Part shown: piece after piece, positions 33,311 through 44,486 of the stretch
How the letters are laid out: every line of letters begins with the position of its first letter
Numbering within the stretch: the first letter of the stretch is position 1
Assembly (NCBI RefSeq): GCF_026745355.1
Contig: NC_079209.1
Span: 18,150,109-18,214,108 of the forward strand
Direction: 5' to 3'
Source of the DNA: Beta vulgaris subsp. vulgaris
Taxonomy: Eukaryota > Streptophyta > Magnoliopsida > Caryophyllales > Amaranthaceae
DNA length: 64,000 nt
Notes under the pieces: generated by a model
The model's database searches: none
Told to the model about the DNA's origin: nothing
Seen by the model: only the letters and a program-made list of their open reading frames with translations
Position numbers and translations under genes: made by a program

Positions 33311-36100
33311 GGGCAATGACTTCAATGCCTAAAATCGATCGGTTGGTGGACTCCATAGCGGGGCATGCACTACTAAACTTCATGGACGCTTATTGCGGCT
33401 TTCATCAAATTCCTATGTGGCCTGAAGACCAGGATAAGACCTCGTTCATCACTGAGAAAGGCCTTTATGGCTGGCTGAGGATGCCATTCGGCCTCCGAAA
33501 TGCACCAGCCACCTTTTAGAGGCTCATAAATTCGGTCTTTCAACCACAATTAGGACGAAATATGGAGGCCTATATCGACGATATGATCATCAGAATCAGA
33601 AAGGAGATGGATCATTTGGATGACTTAAGAGAAATATTTATGACTTTGAGAAAATACAAGTTGAAGCTCAATCCGCAAAAATGCGTATTTGGAGTAGTAG
33701 CAGGCAAGTTTCTAGGGTTCTTGGTTGAACAGCGAGGAATTGAGGCCAACCCTGACAAGATTCAAGCAATTCTGAATATGACTTCTCCGTCCAAGATAAA
33801 GGAAGTCCAACGTTTGACAGGGTGTCTGGATGCCCTTGGACGATTTTTATCTAAGTCTGGTGATAAATGCCATCATTTCTTTGCAACAATAAAAAAGAAT
33901 GCAAAGTTTGAGTGGACGGAAGAAGCAGACAAAGCTCTTCGGCAGGTAAAAGAGCACCTCCGGCAGTTGCCCCGGTTAATCAGTCCGGCCGAAGGGGAGA
34001 AATTATATGTATACTTGGCCGTGTCCCCGTTCGCGGTTAGTGTTGTTCTCTTAGCTGAAAGGGATTCCGTATAGATACCCGTCTACTTTGTTAGCCATGT
34101 GCTAAAGGACGCGGAGGGCAGGTATTCGATGATAGAGAAGTTCGGCCTGGTGCCGCTGATGGCCAGCCGAAAGTTGAGATCGTATTCCTTGCTCACAGTA
34201 TTCTAGTCTATACTGATCAACCGTTGAAGCAAGGGTTGCAAAATATGGATGCATCTGGATGAATGCTGAAGTGGGCCGTGGAGCTCAATATGTTTGATTT
34301 ATCATTTGAGCCCAGAAAAGCAATTAAGGGGCAAGCCTTAGCAAACTTCATTGTAAAGCTTACTCGGCCTGTAGTAGAATCCGTCCAAGACCCAGCAGAA
34401 TGGAAACGACATTGGACTCTGATGGTGGATGGATCGTCAACAGCCAATGGTTGTGGAGCTGGTATAATCTTCCAGTCACCAGAAGGGCACCAGTTTGAGT
34501 ATGCTATGAAATTTCAGTTCCAGGCTTCGAACAATGAAGCGGATTATGAAGCTCTCTTAGCCGGCATTAGAATGTGCAAAGCGGCCGGAGCCCTGGAAAT
34601 TGAAGCAAAGACAGGCTCTCTGCTAGTGGTCAGTCAAGTCAATGGGGAGTTCGAATGCAAGGAAGCATCTATGAGCAAGTACATGAATTTGATCAAAGAA
34701 GCAATTAAGTCATTAAATCGGTTTGTGCTCGACCAAGTACCAAGGTCGGAAAATCATCAAGCAGATGCTCTTTCCAAACTAGCTAGCTCGGCTGAAGGAG
34801 ATATGCTAAGAACTGTGTTTTGGGAGGTCAAGTCGGCCAAGAGCATTGATTCCCAAGAGGTCCTGTTCCTCAGCCGGGAAAATGAATAGATGAGCCCCAT
34901 CATCGAGTATAAGAAAACAGGTCGGCTACCCCTTAATCCCCTGGAGGCTAAGTATTTGAAGGCTAGGGACAAGTGGTTTGAGTTATGGAATGAAACTCTG
35001 TACAAGAAATCCTTCAACCGACCTCTTCTGAAATGTATCACTAGAAAGGATGGGATGGAAGTCCTGAAAGAGCTGCATGAGGGAGCTTATGCCTCCTACA
35101 TTGAGGGAAGGGCGTTAGGACAAAAAGCTTTAAGGACTGGCTATTTTTGGCCAACCTTGAAAGAGGACGCCTTGCTTCATGCCAAAAGTTGTGATAGTTG
35201 TCAAAGGCATGGCAACATTTATAAGAAGTTGTCCAACTATCTAACTCCACTCCTCTTTCCCCTTCCCGTTGCAAAATGGGGAATGGATATTCTTGGCCCT
35301 TTTCCTATAGCAGCCGGCCAGAAAAAATTTGTGATAGTAGCCGTCGACGACTTTACAAAATGGGTGGAGGCTGAAGCAATGAGGGGAATAACCACCAACG
35401 ACGTTAAAGGGTTCATCTGGAAGAACCTCATCACAAAGGTTTGGTATGCCTCAGTCCATTGTCTTTACAAATTTGTGATGATTGGCCGATCAAGGAATCA
35501 GGGCCCACTTTGCTGCATTTGCCCATCCTCAAGCCAATGGGCAGGTTGAAGCTTTCAACAATATCTTATCAGCAGGAATAAAAAAGAAGCTGGATAATGC
35601 AAGAGGATTATGGGTTGAAGAATTACAGTTGGTTTTATGGTTAATTAGAACAACAGCCAAAAACTCGACTGGGGAAACTCCGTTTATGCTCGTCTATGGC
35701 TCATAGGCCGTTCTTCCTATTGAAATTGAGGAACCAACTCTGCGAGTCATGTTATACTCAGAGGATGCCAACTGGGCTGCTCTCCGGACGGCCTTGGACC
35801 AGGTTCCTGAAGTCAGGGAGAATGCACGTACTGCTAAGAATGCAACTCTACAAATTAAGAATTGCTAGAGAATTTAACAAGAGAGTAGCTAGGCGGCAAT
35901 TGAAGAAGGGAGACGTCGTCCTGAGAAAAATGGAAGCAGTTGGTCGGGCCATGGAGCTGGGCAAGCTCACTCCAAACTGGGAAGGACCCTACAAAATCGT
36001 CGAAGAAGTTCAGAATGGCACCTTTCGTCTGGAGTGCATGGACGGTCGTTCTGTTCCTAGGACGTGGAACTCTGATACTCTGAAAAAATACTTTGTTTAA
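33311..36100 (+). pseudogene. Tat-type pol: RT, RNase H, second RNase H, integrase
   Basis: Decayed polymerase gene fused to gag by an internal deletion. RT is present from FMDAYCGFHQIPM (about 33380), through RMPFGLRNAPATF with a stop at 33517-33519, to active-site YIDDM at about 33572. The first RNase H is at 33900-34200. The second, archaeal-type RNase H is at about 34410-34800, with VDGSSTANGCGAG, NNEADYEALLAGI and HQADALSKLA. Its third acidic position reads AKTGSLLVV, so the usual Asp is lost. In integrase the zinc-binding region has CDSCQRHG but reads HEGAYASYIEGRAL, with Tyr where a His is expected. The core keeps WGMDILGPFP, VDDFTKWVEAE and HPQANGQVEA, with a frameshift and loss around 35440-35510. 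The C-terminal segment ends TLKKYFV at 36100. Not functional. Confidence 0.85.
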
Positions 36101-37002
36101 GATATCTCCAGAAAGTGTAATCTTTTCTTAGTACCCAACAATGAAAAAGTAGAAATGTATACATGTATCTTGGCTTCCAGCCAAGCAAAATTCATATAAT
36201 ACAGCTATACTTCTCTCCTATAACTGCTCTCTATTTGATTTGTTTGCCTGATTTAGTTAAAAATGCATACTATCGGCCAAACTGACTAATAAAGCAGAAC
36301 AACAAGTAAAAATATCTTCTATTAGGAGACCAACCGACGTGTTACCATTCTATCAAGGATAAATACATGATATCGGCCTGTAATTTGTTTACTTAAAGAG
36401 TTAAACATCTCCTAAACGAAGTCGGCTGGAATTAGGACGCCTTAGTAAAGGTATTCTACTTTCCGTCGAAAAGCCATTCCCATGAATAACAACCTTAGTA
36501 AAGGAACAAGTTATTTCATAATTTAACAAGGACGGACGAGTTACTATAACTTTCATCAAATGTCCAAGTTATTTAGCAAATTATGGTCCTTCTCCTTTTT
36601 GATAAAAAGAAAGGTCACTAAGACCTCTTCGTCCAAGAAGGGGGGCATATAGGGACCTAATTTACTACAGATAACCAAGTCTTTGTCCAATGACGAATGA
36701 TAGTCATCAGGCGGAATAAGTTTTTAACTTAGCATCAGATAAACGAGTTAAAGTATTCAACCAATTAGTGCTATTTGACTGGTTAAAATGTGTTAGGACG
36801 AGTTGTTTTCGTACTTAGCATTGGTTAAAAGACAGGCGGCATATGTATGAAATTATGAAGCTTTGTAACAAGGAAACAGAACTCTTTTATATATAACTAA
36901 AAGAGAGAAATTACAAACTAGTCTAAACGATAAAAAAAATTCTACAAAGTTCTACGAAGTTAAGTACAAAAAAGGCCTAAGGCCAAGACTACGAAAAGAG
37001 GA
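36101..37002. other. Tat spacer between integrase and the antisense gene
   Basis: About 900 bases without a supported ORF. It is the convergent interval between the plus-strand pol and the minus-strand gene, and would hold the 3' ends of both transcripts. Confidence 0.5.
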
Positions 37003-38119
37003 CTAGGGCTCTGGAGGATCGGTGTTGTTCTCGTCCTGGGTATCAGGGTCGGCCTCTTCCTCTCCTTCTTCGTCGTCCGAAGATTCTTGAAAGAGGGGAA
37101 GTTCCTCCCCGGCCACAGTGGCCTTGTGAACGCTTTCTTGGAAATCTAACCAACAGACAAATCTTGGGATATCGTCCTCCTCGGCCAGCATTTCAAAGGC
37201 TTTCACAGCCCAAGATCGAGAAGTCTCTATCACCTCATTCAGGGACTCCTTGGCCGCCTTAAAAGTTGACTCAACCTCTTTGGCCAAGGAATGGTTTTTG
37301 GCTCGAAGATAATGGTTCTCTCTCCGAAGCTCCGCCGCGGCCAGCAGGGCTGAGTTTCTCTCGTCCTTGAGAGAGCGCTCCAGAGCAGCCTTCTCGTCCA
37401 GAAGTTCAGTCAGCCGGAGAAGGTAGGTTTTATTTTGGGACTATTTTGGCCGACCGTTCTTCCCAAGCCTTCTTAGACTGTTGATGTAGCACCTCCTGCT
37501 CGGCCATGGAAAATTTGGCATGGTCAGCTACCTTGGTAACGTCCTGGACGAGCTTTTTATTCTCCTTCCTCAGCAGTCTTGCTCAGTCTTCTATTACAAT
37601 GCTGCGAGCAAACAACTAAAGAAAGAAAGATGAAGAAAGGTTAGGACGATGGCAGAGCAATAAAAATCTACAAGTATAGAAATCAAGCGGCTAAAGAAGA
37701 GAGGTATACCTCGGCAGCAAGTTGGGACATATAGCCAACATGTCCTGATGAGGCTCCCCTCAAACCCTTGATGTAAGGTTCAGGGAAGCATTTGAAAAGC
37801 TCTTGCTTGAGCTTCTCACGGTCGGCCGAGCTCATCCTTGCAAAGGCGGCAGAGGATTCGTCGTCCGACAGAGTGGGGGACCCATCAGGAGCAGCTTCAG
37901 TTGCCCCTTTCCCTTTATCTGAAAGAGGAGACTTGTCAATATTACAGACAGGTATGACTACGACCTGTCTGTTGGACGGACTCATCGGTCGACCGCCAAC
38001 GCGCAATGTTCTAACTACATTTGAATAGTAAGACTCACCAAAAGAACGGGAGGCCGTCCTATATGCCTCCGGCATCTGGGATACTAGTTTAGCAACTGAC
38101 CCAGAAAAGGCTGACCGTC

Positions 38120-38230
38120 CAGAGCCGCGTCCGGCTGGGAAGACTGAGTCCTTGCCTTGTCCAAGTGAAGAACCGCGTCCGGCTGGGAAGACTGAGTCCC
38201 TGCCTCGTCCAAGTGAACAACCGCGTCCGG
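38120..38230 (-). repeat. Short coding tandem duplication
   Basis: The phrase GGCTGGGAAGACTGAGTCC with the following TGCC-TCGTCCAAGTGAA is present twice, with the next unit starting in between, about 54 bases apart. On the minus strand it duplicates a SQPDAVLHLD-like peptide in the antisense gene. Confidence 0.75.
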
Positions 38231-38552
38231 CTGCTCAGTGGTGAGGGGAAGAGTAGGGTCAACATGACCCGTATAAGTCACCAAGGCCATCTCCTCGGCC
38301 TTGGGAGGGTCATCCTTGGCCGGAATGTTGATCACGACCTTGGGAGCAGGCCGTGATGGTTTCTTCTTCTTGGCAGTAAACCCCTTTGATTTTTTAGGGG
38401 GAGGAGCGTCACTGGTAGTGGCCGACCTTTTCTTTGAGGCTGCCTTCTCCGCCAACGCCTTGGACGTTGGGGCATTTTTCTGAAATAAGCAAGTAAAAAA
38501 GATTAGTCGAGAAGAAGCTTTAATTTGAGGAGAGAGGAAAGCGTCAAAGTAA

Positions 38553-38872
38553 CTCCAGACGTTCTGTTTCTCAAAGAAGGAGCCCGTCCAGAATCCTCTT
38601 AGGACGTTCTGCTTCTCAAAGAAGGAGCCCGTCCAGAATCCTCTTAGGACGTTCTGCTTCTCGAAGAAGGAACCCGTCCAAAGTTATCCTAGGACGTTCT
38701 GCTCCTCAAAGAGGGAACCCGTCCAGAATCATCTTAGCACGTTTTGCTTCTCAAAGAAGGAACTCGTTCAAAGTTACCTCAGGCCGCTTTGCTTCTCGAA
38801 GAAGGAACTCGTCCATATATATCTCAGGACGATCTGCCTCTTGAAGAAGAAGCTCGTCCAAAAAAAAAGAGA
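38553..38872. repeat. 45-bp minisatellite, 7 copies
   Basis: Units anchored at GACGTTCTG-like words start at 38558, 38603, 38648, 38693, 38738, 38783 and 38828, exactly 45 bases apart, with a few substitutions. It lies in the second intron of the antisense gene. Because 45 is a multiple of three, the minus strand reads as a 15-residue repeat around WTGSFFEKQNVLRGF with few stops. Confidence 0.9.
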
Positions 38873-40393
38873 GAGAGAGAGAGAAGAGAAAAAAAACAAA
38901 TATATATTCACTAAGTGTACCAGTGTATCCGTCCTCTTCTCAGCGCCAGATTTGCTAAACTTCTTCCAGAGGGAGTCTGTGAATTTGGCTGAGCTCATAT
39001 CTTCGATCCAAGACTTTTTAAGTTTAGCTCTAGCCGAATCTGTAGAAAAAGAAAAAAGCTGAGTTAGACGAATGATAATCAGGACAAACGTACTACTTAG
39101 AAAAAATAAGCGTGTTATACCTCTATCCTCGGCCTGCCGCAAGCCGGCAACAACCAGGAAGTTATTATTGTTGAACATCTCTTTAAAGGGAATCCAATTG
39201 GACAGACCCCTAAAGGACGAATTGTTGATGAAATACTCCGAAATTCTGAAGTATTCCATCATCTCTTCAGCCGAAGTGCTCTCCAGCTCTAAGTAGGATG
39301 CCATTCGTCCGGTATTGGTAGTAGATCGACTGAAATAGCGAAGCCGTCTAGCAACCGCTTCGTTAGGCGCTTGGAGGAATAAGAATTCGGCCTTCTAGGC
39401 ATGCATCTTGGACGTTTTGTCCCAAGATGTCATGAAGCCCTGGCGGTTGCACATGCTGAACCAGGATCCGTCTACTGTCTTAGGAACCTTGGAGACGTAA
39501 TGAATTTGGGAGAAGGCGGACAATGAAGGATCAACCCCTTTTAGCTCGCAGACGGCTAGGAAAGTCAGGATGTTTTGCCAGGAATTTGGGGCAAGCTGGT
39601 TGTGACCTATGCTATAGTACTGAAGAAGCTGGCTGATAAAAGGATGCAAAAGAAAGCGCAAGCCGGCATCCAAAGCCAGCCAATAAACAGCGAAATGGCC
39701 TGGAGGGGAACTAAGTATAGTGTCCTCTCGGCCGGGAAGGACGAAACTGTAACCCGGCATGGGCATAGCCGTTAAGAAATGTTTGAGGTCAGAGCGTACT
39801 CGTCCTAGCCAACTATTGTCGGCCAAGGTGAACCTAGGGTCAGATAGCGGTCCTAGTCGGCGCCTTATCTCTGAAGAAGTGGTGGACGGCTCCTCCGAGT
39901 CACTAGCCGGATTGGAGGAGGCTTCCACCTCGCTAACATTATCCGTAGCCGCCTTTTGCCTAGACGGGCTGGGGTCTGGAGACCCTCTGGCAGTGGTCTC
40001 TTCCTGGACGCTTCTAGGGGAAGGATTTTGGATTTCTAGACGGGCGCTCTGGACTTCACGCTTCCCGTCAGCAGGAATTCGTCCAGTTGATTCCTCCATT
40101 TCTGAGTTGGAGGCCGGAAGGTTAATCCCTCGTCTGATGCGAGCTGTTTGCTTGACGCGTGCCAGATTACCCTGCACAGGTAAAGGCTGGGTCGTCTGAC
40201 TTTGCCTCTATGTCTAAAATAAAAGAATGCATGTCCGGCCGAGATAGGTCCAACTCTAGAATATGTCGAGGAAGAAAGGCCCTCTGTTCTAGGGTCAGTA
40301 CCAACCCTTGAGCGGCCGAGATTATTCGATGAAGAAGACAAAACCATTTTTCTTAAAAAATGCGTGAAAATACAAGGGAAGTAAATGAAGTAA

Positions 40394-40480
40394 TACCAGG
40401 TGTTGTTGCACAAGTCTCCAAATTGAGAACCCGTTGTTGGGAACAGTTTTATTGAATTACTAGTTTTACACTACGTAACA
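40394..40480 (+). repeat. 3' LTR remnant of the Tat element
   Basis: The last 87 bases of the LTR only, from CAGGTGTTGTTGCACAAGTC to TACGTAACA, followed directly by the GTACC duplication. The polypurine tract and the first 540 bases of this LTR are gone, although the outer end is intact. Confidence 0.82.
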
Positions 40481-41002
40481 GTACCGGCGGCAGCAAGTAG
40501 GCAGCAGCACGGGAGAGTTTTTGATGTTTGTGACGTTTCTTGGAAAAGAAGAAAGCGTTACTTGAAGAAGAAGAAAGAAAAATTAGAAGAACACAAGAAC
40601 ATGTGAAAGAGAGAAAAAGAGGAAGGGCGCTGGCAGCTTGGTATTGTGAATAGGCTTAGGAAAAGGAGATTGGGTTTAAATAAAGTTTGATGATGAATAG
40701 GATTGATGAATTAGTACTCCTAACATCAATAGAAATCATTTTCCTACTCCACTTAGAATTTGGGTTCCTCAAGTCCATTTAAACTTCTTTTCCAAATCCA
40801 ATTAGTATTTCTAACATTTTTCAAAGCATGCCATAACAAAATATCTCAACTTCCTTAAATCCTTACAATAATTTCTTTGACTTTCAAAATGGTAAACCTT
40901 CTTTAAATAAATAAATCATTTCAAACTAAATTACGTTTAAATATAAATATATAATAAATACTAAAATAATTTATAAAATCTATAAAATTACGGGGGATTA
41001 TA

Positions 41003-41497
41003 ATTGTGAACCTATGTTGATGATGTTAATTGTGACATTGGAGATTTCTTGTGGTGTTTGATTTAATCTAATGCTTAGTTGGAACTCATGGTGTTGAGTT
41101 CATCTTCTCATAGTTAATTTTGATACTCCTATTAATTTCCTCTATAGATGTTTTACTTAACCCTTTGTTGAAAGAAAAAACTGAAAAAAGAATGAGAAAA
41201 AAATTGTGATTTATATTTTAGTATACAATAAAAGGAAATTGTAGTTTCTATTTAAGGAGTTATTGTTTAATTAATGAAAAATAATCAAGTGCAATTGTAA
41301 TGTTTGTGTTTGGAATTTTATATAATTGTTACCAAAGGTGTTTGAAAAACTTCACTTTCCCCTTTTAGCACCACTTTCCTAGAACTTCCCACATTCATAC
41401 CTTAAGCCTTCATTACAACCCCATATGAAGTACTCGTGATTCTTTGCATGTAACGTAGTCCCGTAGCGGTGGAGAGTGAGAAGATATGCAAGCTTAT
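41003..41497. other. Spacer between solo LTR and chromovirus, possible Athila 3' UTR
   Basis: No ORF. Continues the flank interrupted by the solo LTR at 29443. The style (TTGATGATGTTAATTGTGAC) resembles Athila untranslated sequence. Low certainty. Confidence 0.35.
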
Positions 41498-44140
41498 TGT
41501 AATATCCCGAAAATTTAAACTTGCTCAAATTAAGTAATAATAATTAGTGGTTAATACTTTTCTTTAATCATAAGTTATGATTGAAATTTTGTTATCGTAT
41601 ATCTAAGTAATGATAAAGGATAATTAGTTTGTTAAGTAAATTTATGTTGTATGTATGACAAGAGCTACAAATTATGTTAGATTAAATAATTACATTAGTT
41701 AATTAAAGTAAGAAAAGAAATAATAAATAAATAAACTAGTAAAACTTTGCAAGTACTTATAGTCCAATATTAGCACAAATTAATGGTAGTAAGAATAAAA
41801 AGCAAAAGAAAAGGAGAAAAGAAAAGAAAAAGAAAAAGGGAAAAAGAAGAAACTCAAAAACAGATTACCATCTCATTCCCCATCCTTATTTTTTTCACAA
41901 AACAACCTAACAATGGAGTTTTATTCCAACTCGTGATTTTTATGCACCCAAAAACCCAACTTCAATTAAAATCTCCAACTCAAATCCAACCCACCCAAAA
42001 AATTCAATTTTTTCCATCAAAATCAACCTACCCAATTCACAAAATTATGCCCCAACTATGCCTATAAATAACCACTATTGCCTCCCTTAATTCACCACCA
42101 CCACCATAATTCCAATATCTTCGTCGGAAACCACCACCAAAAACACCCCCAAACCTCTGTGTTGTTTTTCGCAATCCACCACACTCTCTCTCCAATTTTG
42201 GATCATCAACCACCCTTCGGCCCCCGCACCACCGAAGTACCACCCTCTGACCTCAGCCGCTGCACTACCGCCCCTACACGCACCACCTCACCGCCGCTTA
42301 CACTCTCGCTCGCCCCGTCTTCTTCTTCTCTCTCGCGCCCCAACTCTCTTTCCCTCTCGCGCTCCCCTTTCTTCCTCCTCGTGCGCCGACGAGCCACACC
42401 CAGCGCCGCCCTAACCACCCTCATGCCGCCTTTTGTTGCCGGAGTTTGAACCCAATGCGTCTCCTCTCCTCTACTCCAATTTATCGTGACTGTTATGTGA
42501 GCAGGAGGTATGAAAAATACCTCTTCCTCTATTGTTTACATTTTATTTAATTTATGTACTTGAGCCTAAATATCACCATGATTAGTTACTTCTATTGTTG
42601 GGCCAAAAAGAATATGTTTTAGTTAAGTTAAGTAGTTAAGTTTATACCTCCAACTTGTTGGGCTTAATGGAATGATTTAATGTGGAAATTATGTCTAATT
42701 AAGTTGATCTATAAACTAAACAAATTTAGTTATGTAACACTAATTGTCCATTTACTCTTGTAATCTGAAAATCGTAAATGAATATTATGAATTTTACGAT
42801 TAGCTTGCTTAAGATAACTAAAATTGTTTTACAACTTGTCGAAGATAATTTACTTAATGTACATAATAAATCGTAAGTAAAATTATAATCCTATTAACCA
42901 AAGTAACGTAAGTAAATTTATGAGTCTCTATAATGTCAACAACGATATTTAAAAAAAACGGATAATATTACAAATTAACAAGTGACCTTAGCAATAACAT
43001 CACTTAGTAATCATAAAAGTATTAATAATAACTAAAGGTTAATTGCTAAAATAAATCGAATATTTATACTTTTGTTGGGTCATTTCATGATTTGATTAAA
43101 TGGAAAGAATATTACAGCCTCCCCCGGCTTTCAAGGTTATCAAGCATGAATCGAGGTAACATCTATTGCTAACACCCACGATCCCCTTCGAAATGTATTT
43201 GTGAAATGATGTTTATAATTAGGTTAAGGATTTTGCGATGTGATTCTTGTATGGATTGTGGGATTGAATTGTTTTCGAATCAGTTTCGTAAATGACGATC
43301 TTATGAGTTATTGATGCTGAAGTATGATTCATGAAAGATCTTTGGCTTATGCCAATGAATGCTAAACAAACGAAACATGATAAATAAAAGTGAAAGAGAT
43401 TCTGGTAGTATAATGTTACGCTTATCTACTTTATGGTCATGCACGTACCTTCGCACCCGTCGTACACCCGAAAAGGGAGCCGGGATCCTTGTGGGGTACC
43501 GCATGTTATGTTACTACTCTATTTTGATGCGAGCGGTGTATCCAACAAGGGAGTTGGGCTCCTTGAGGATCATCGCATGTGGGGAGATGTCCCAGATGTC
43601 TATACTTGTCAGTTACCAAACTAAACGATGAAAAGATAATGGGAACTTATGAAGTTTCAAGACGCTTCTTAGAATTGTTCACCTTGTTATTATTTTATTA
43701 TTGATTTCTAATGTATTTTACTATATTCTCTGCTCTCTGTTTGCAAGTAAAATGAAATTAAATGAATTTACGTTGTTAGGGTAGTATATTACTGAGTTTC
43801 GGCTCACGGTGTTGCTTTTGGTTTTAGGTACTGATGAGGATGTCGGGATGCCGTAGAAGTGAGGATGAGCAACTAATTTACGTTATAAAAACTATATTGG
43901 TTAAGGAAATTAAATTTATGATCACTAGAACACACCAACTTAATTTAACTATAATTTATTTATATTTATATAATTAAGATGCGTATTTTAATGATTATAA
44001 TATGTTTAGCGTCATGAACGACAGTTTGCCTTGTATTTTCTCGAATGGAAAATACGACAGTGGCGCACCGACCATCTAAGTTCCGCTGCTAATGATGGAT
44101 TAATTAACTTAACGTGATGTTTAGAGGTCGGGGCGTTACA
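41498..44140 (+). repeat. 5' LTR of the chromovirus, 2643 bp
   Basis: Starts TGTAATATCCCGAAAATT and ends GGTCGGGGCGTTACA. It carries a C-rich, Pro/Ser-coding patch at 42078-42449 that is equally present in the 3' LTR (52821-53108), so this patch is LTR sequence and not an independent gene. TATAAATA at about 42062 may be the promoter. Confidence 0.88.
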
Positions 44141-44143
44141 GAA

Positions 44144-44156
44144 TGGTATCAGAGCC
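44144..44156 (+). other. Primer binding site of the chromovirus
   Basis: TGGTATCAGAGCC, a perfect match to the usual initiator-methionine tRNA site, three bases after the LTR. Confidence 0.9.
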
Positions 44157-44486
44157 AAAGTTTTCTGAAACCTTAAGTAGAACCGTAATGGTTTTACATA
44201 AATTAATCTTAATGTTAAAATGGTTAAGGTGAAATGGCGTAATAGAAATAACGACAATAATATTATTAATCATAAGATAGAAATAGTTGAGCTATGTAAG
44301 ATAATTAAGAAAAAATAAATATAAATTTAAGTTCTATAAGCTGATGAATGAATAAAAAAACTGCAATAACCAATGAGCGTGAGCATTAGGAACGGGAAAG
44401 GGGATAAATTTTCTTTGCTTTTTAATGCACTATGCCTTAATTGCGGTAAAAGTAATATGAATGTGAAACGTTCAACGTGATAGAAA
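44157..44486 (+). other. Untranslated leader of the chromovirus
   Basis: Leader between primer site and gag start at 44487; no gene seen. Confidence 0.5.

Larger units (their letters stand above)
37003..40348 (-). pseudogene. Spliced antisense gene of the Tat element (gypsy-type 'transposase' domain)
   Basis: Minus-strand gene in the 3' region, as known for Tat-group elements. The likely start is MVLSSSSNNL at 40348. The main exon, in the frame open from 40177 and running to 39121, is Ser/Glu-rich and then matches the plant 'transposase (putative), gypsy type' domain: LRFLLHPFISQLLQYYSIG, LAPNSWQNILTFLAVCELKG and VDGSWFSMCNRQGF. One in-frame TAG at 39395-39397 interrupts it, and the frame continues. 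An intron at 39040-39120 (81 bases, GTATAAC to CTACAG) is clean. A second intron from about 38921 to 38482 holds a 45-bp minisatellite. Later exons (about 38481-37708 and 37602-37003) are Lys/Ser-rich, then coiled-coil-like and very acidic at the end. A frameshift near 38080 and the TAG make it a pseudogene. The role of this protein is unknown. Confidence 0.7.
31276..40480 (+). mobile_element. Ty3/gypsy element, Tat lineage (Retand-like), decayed
   Basis: A 9.2-kb element flanked by GTACC. It has a 626-base 5' LTR, a TGGCGCC-type primer site, degenerate gag-pol on plus, a long 3' region with a spliced antisense gene, and a 3' LTR reduced to about 87 bases. The extra RNase H domain and the antisense gene between integrase and LTR are characteristic of the Tat (Ogre/Retand/Grande) group. 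It inserted into a solo LTR. Confidence 0.85.
29444..41002 (-). mobile_element. Solo LTR of a gypsy element, split by a Tat insertion
   Basis: Starts TGTAACACCCCGAT at 29444 and ends CGGGGGATTATA at 41002, flanked on both sides by ATTGT. Without the inserted Tat element it is about 2.35 kb (29444-31275 plus 40486-41002), with no internal coding region, so it is a solo LTR. Read on the minus strand it begins TATAATCCCCCG and ends ATCGGGGTGTTACA. That parallels the chromovirus LTR at 41498-44140 (TGTAATATCCCG to TCGGGGCGTTACA), hence the minus orientation. The G of the expected TGTAAT start is mutated to A. Confidence 0.65.

Noticed and set aside
38553..38872. 45-bp repeats considered as protein-coding repeats
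   Set aside because: They lie between a donor at about 38921 and an acceptor at about 38482 of the antisense gene and contain stops, so an intron is the simpler reading.
42078..42449. Pro/Ser/Thr-rich ORF (also 52821-53108)
   Set aside because: Present at the same place in both LTRs of the chromovirus, so it is LTR leader sequence and not a host gene.
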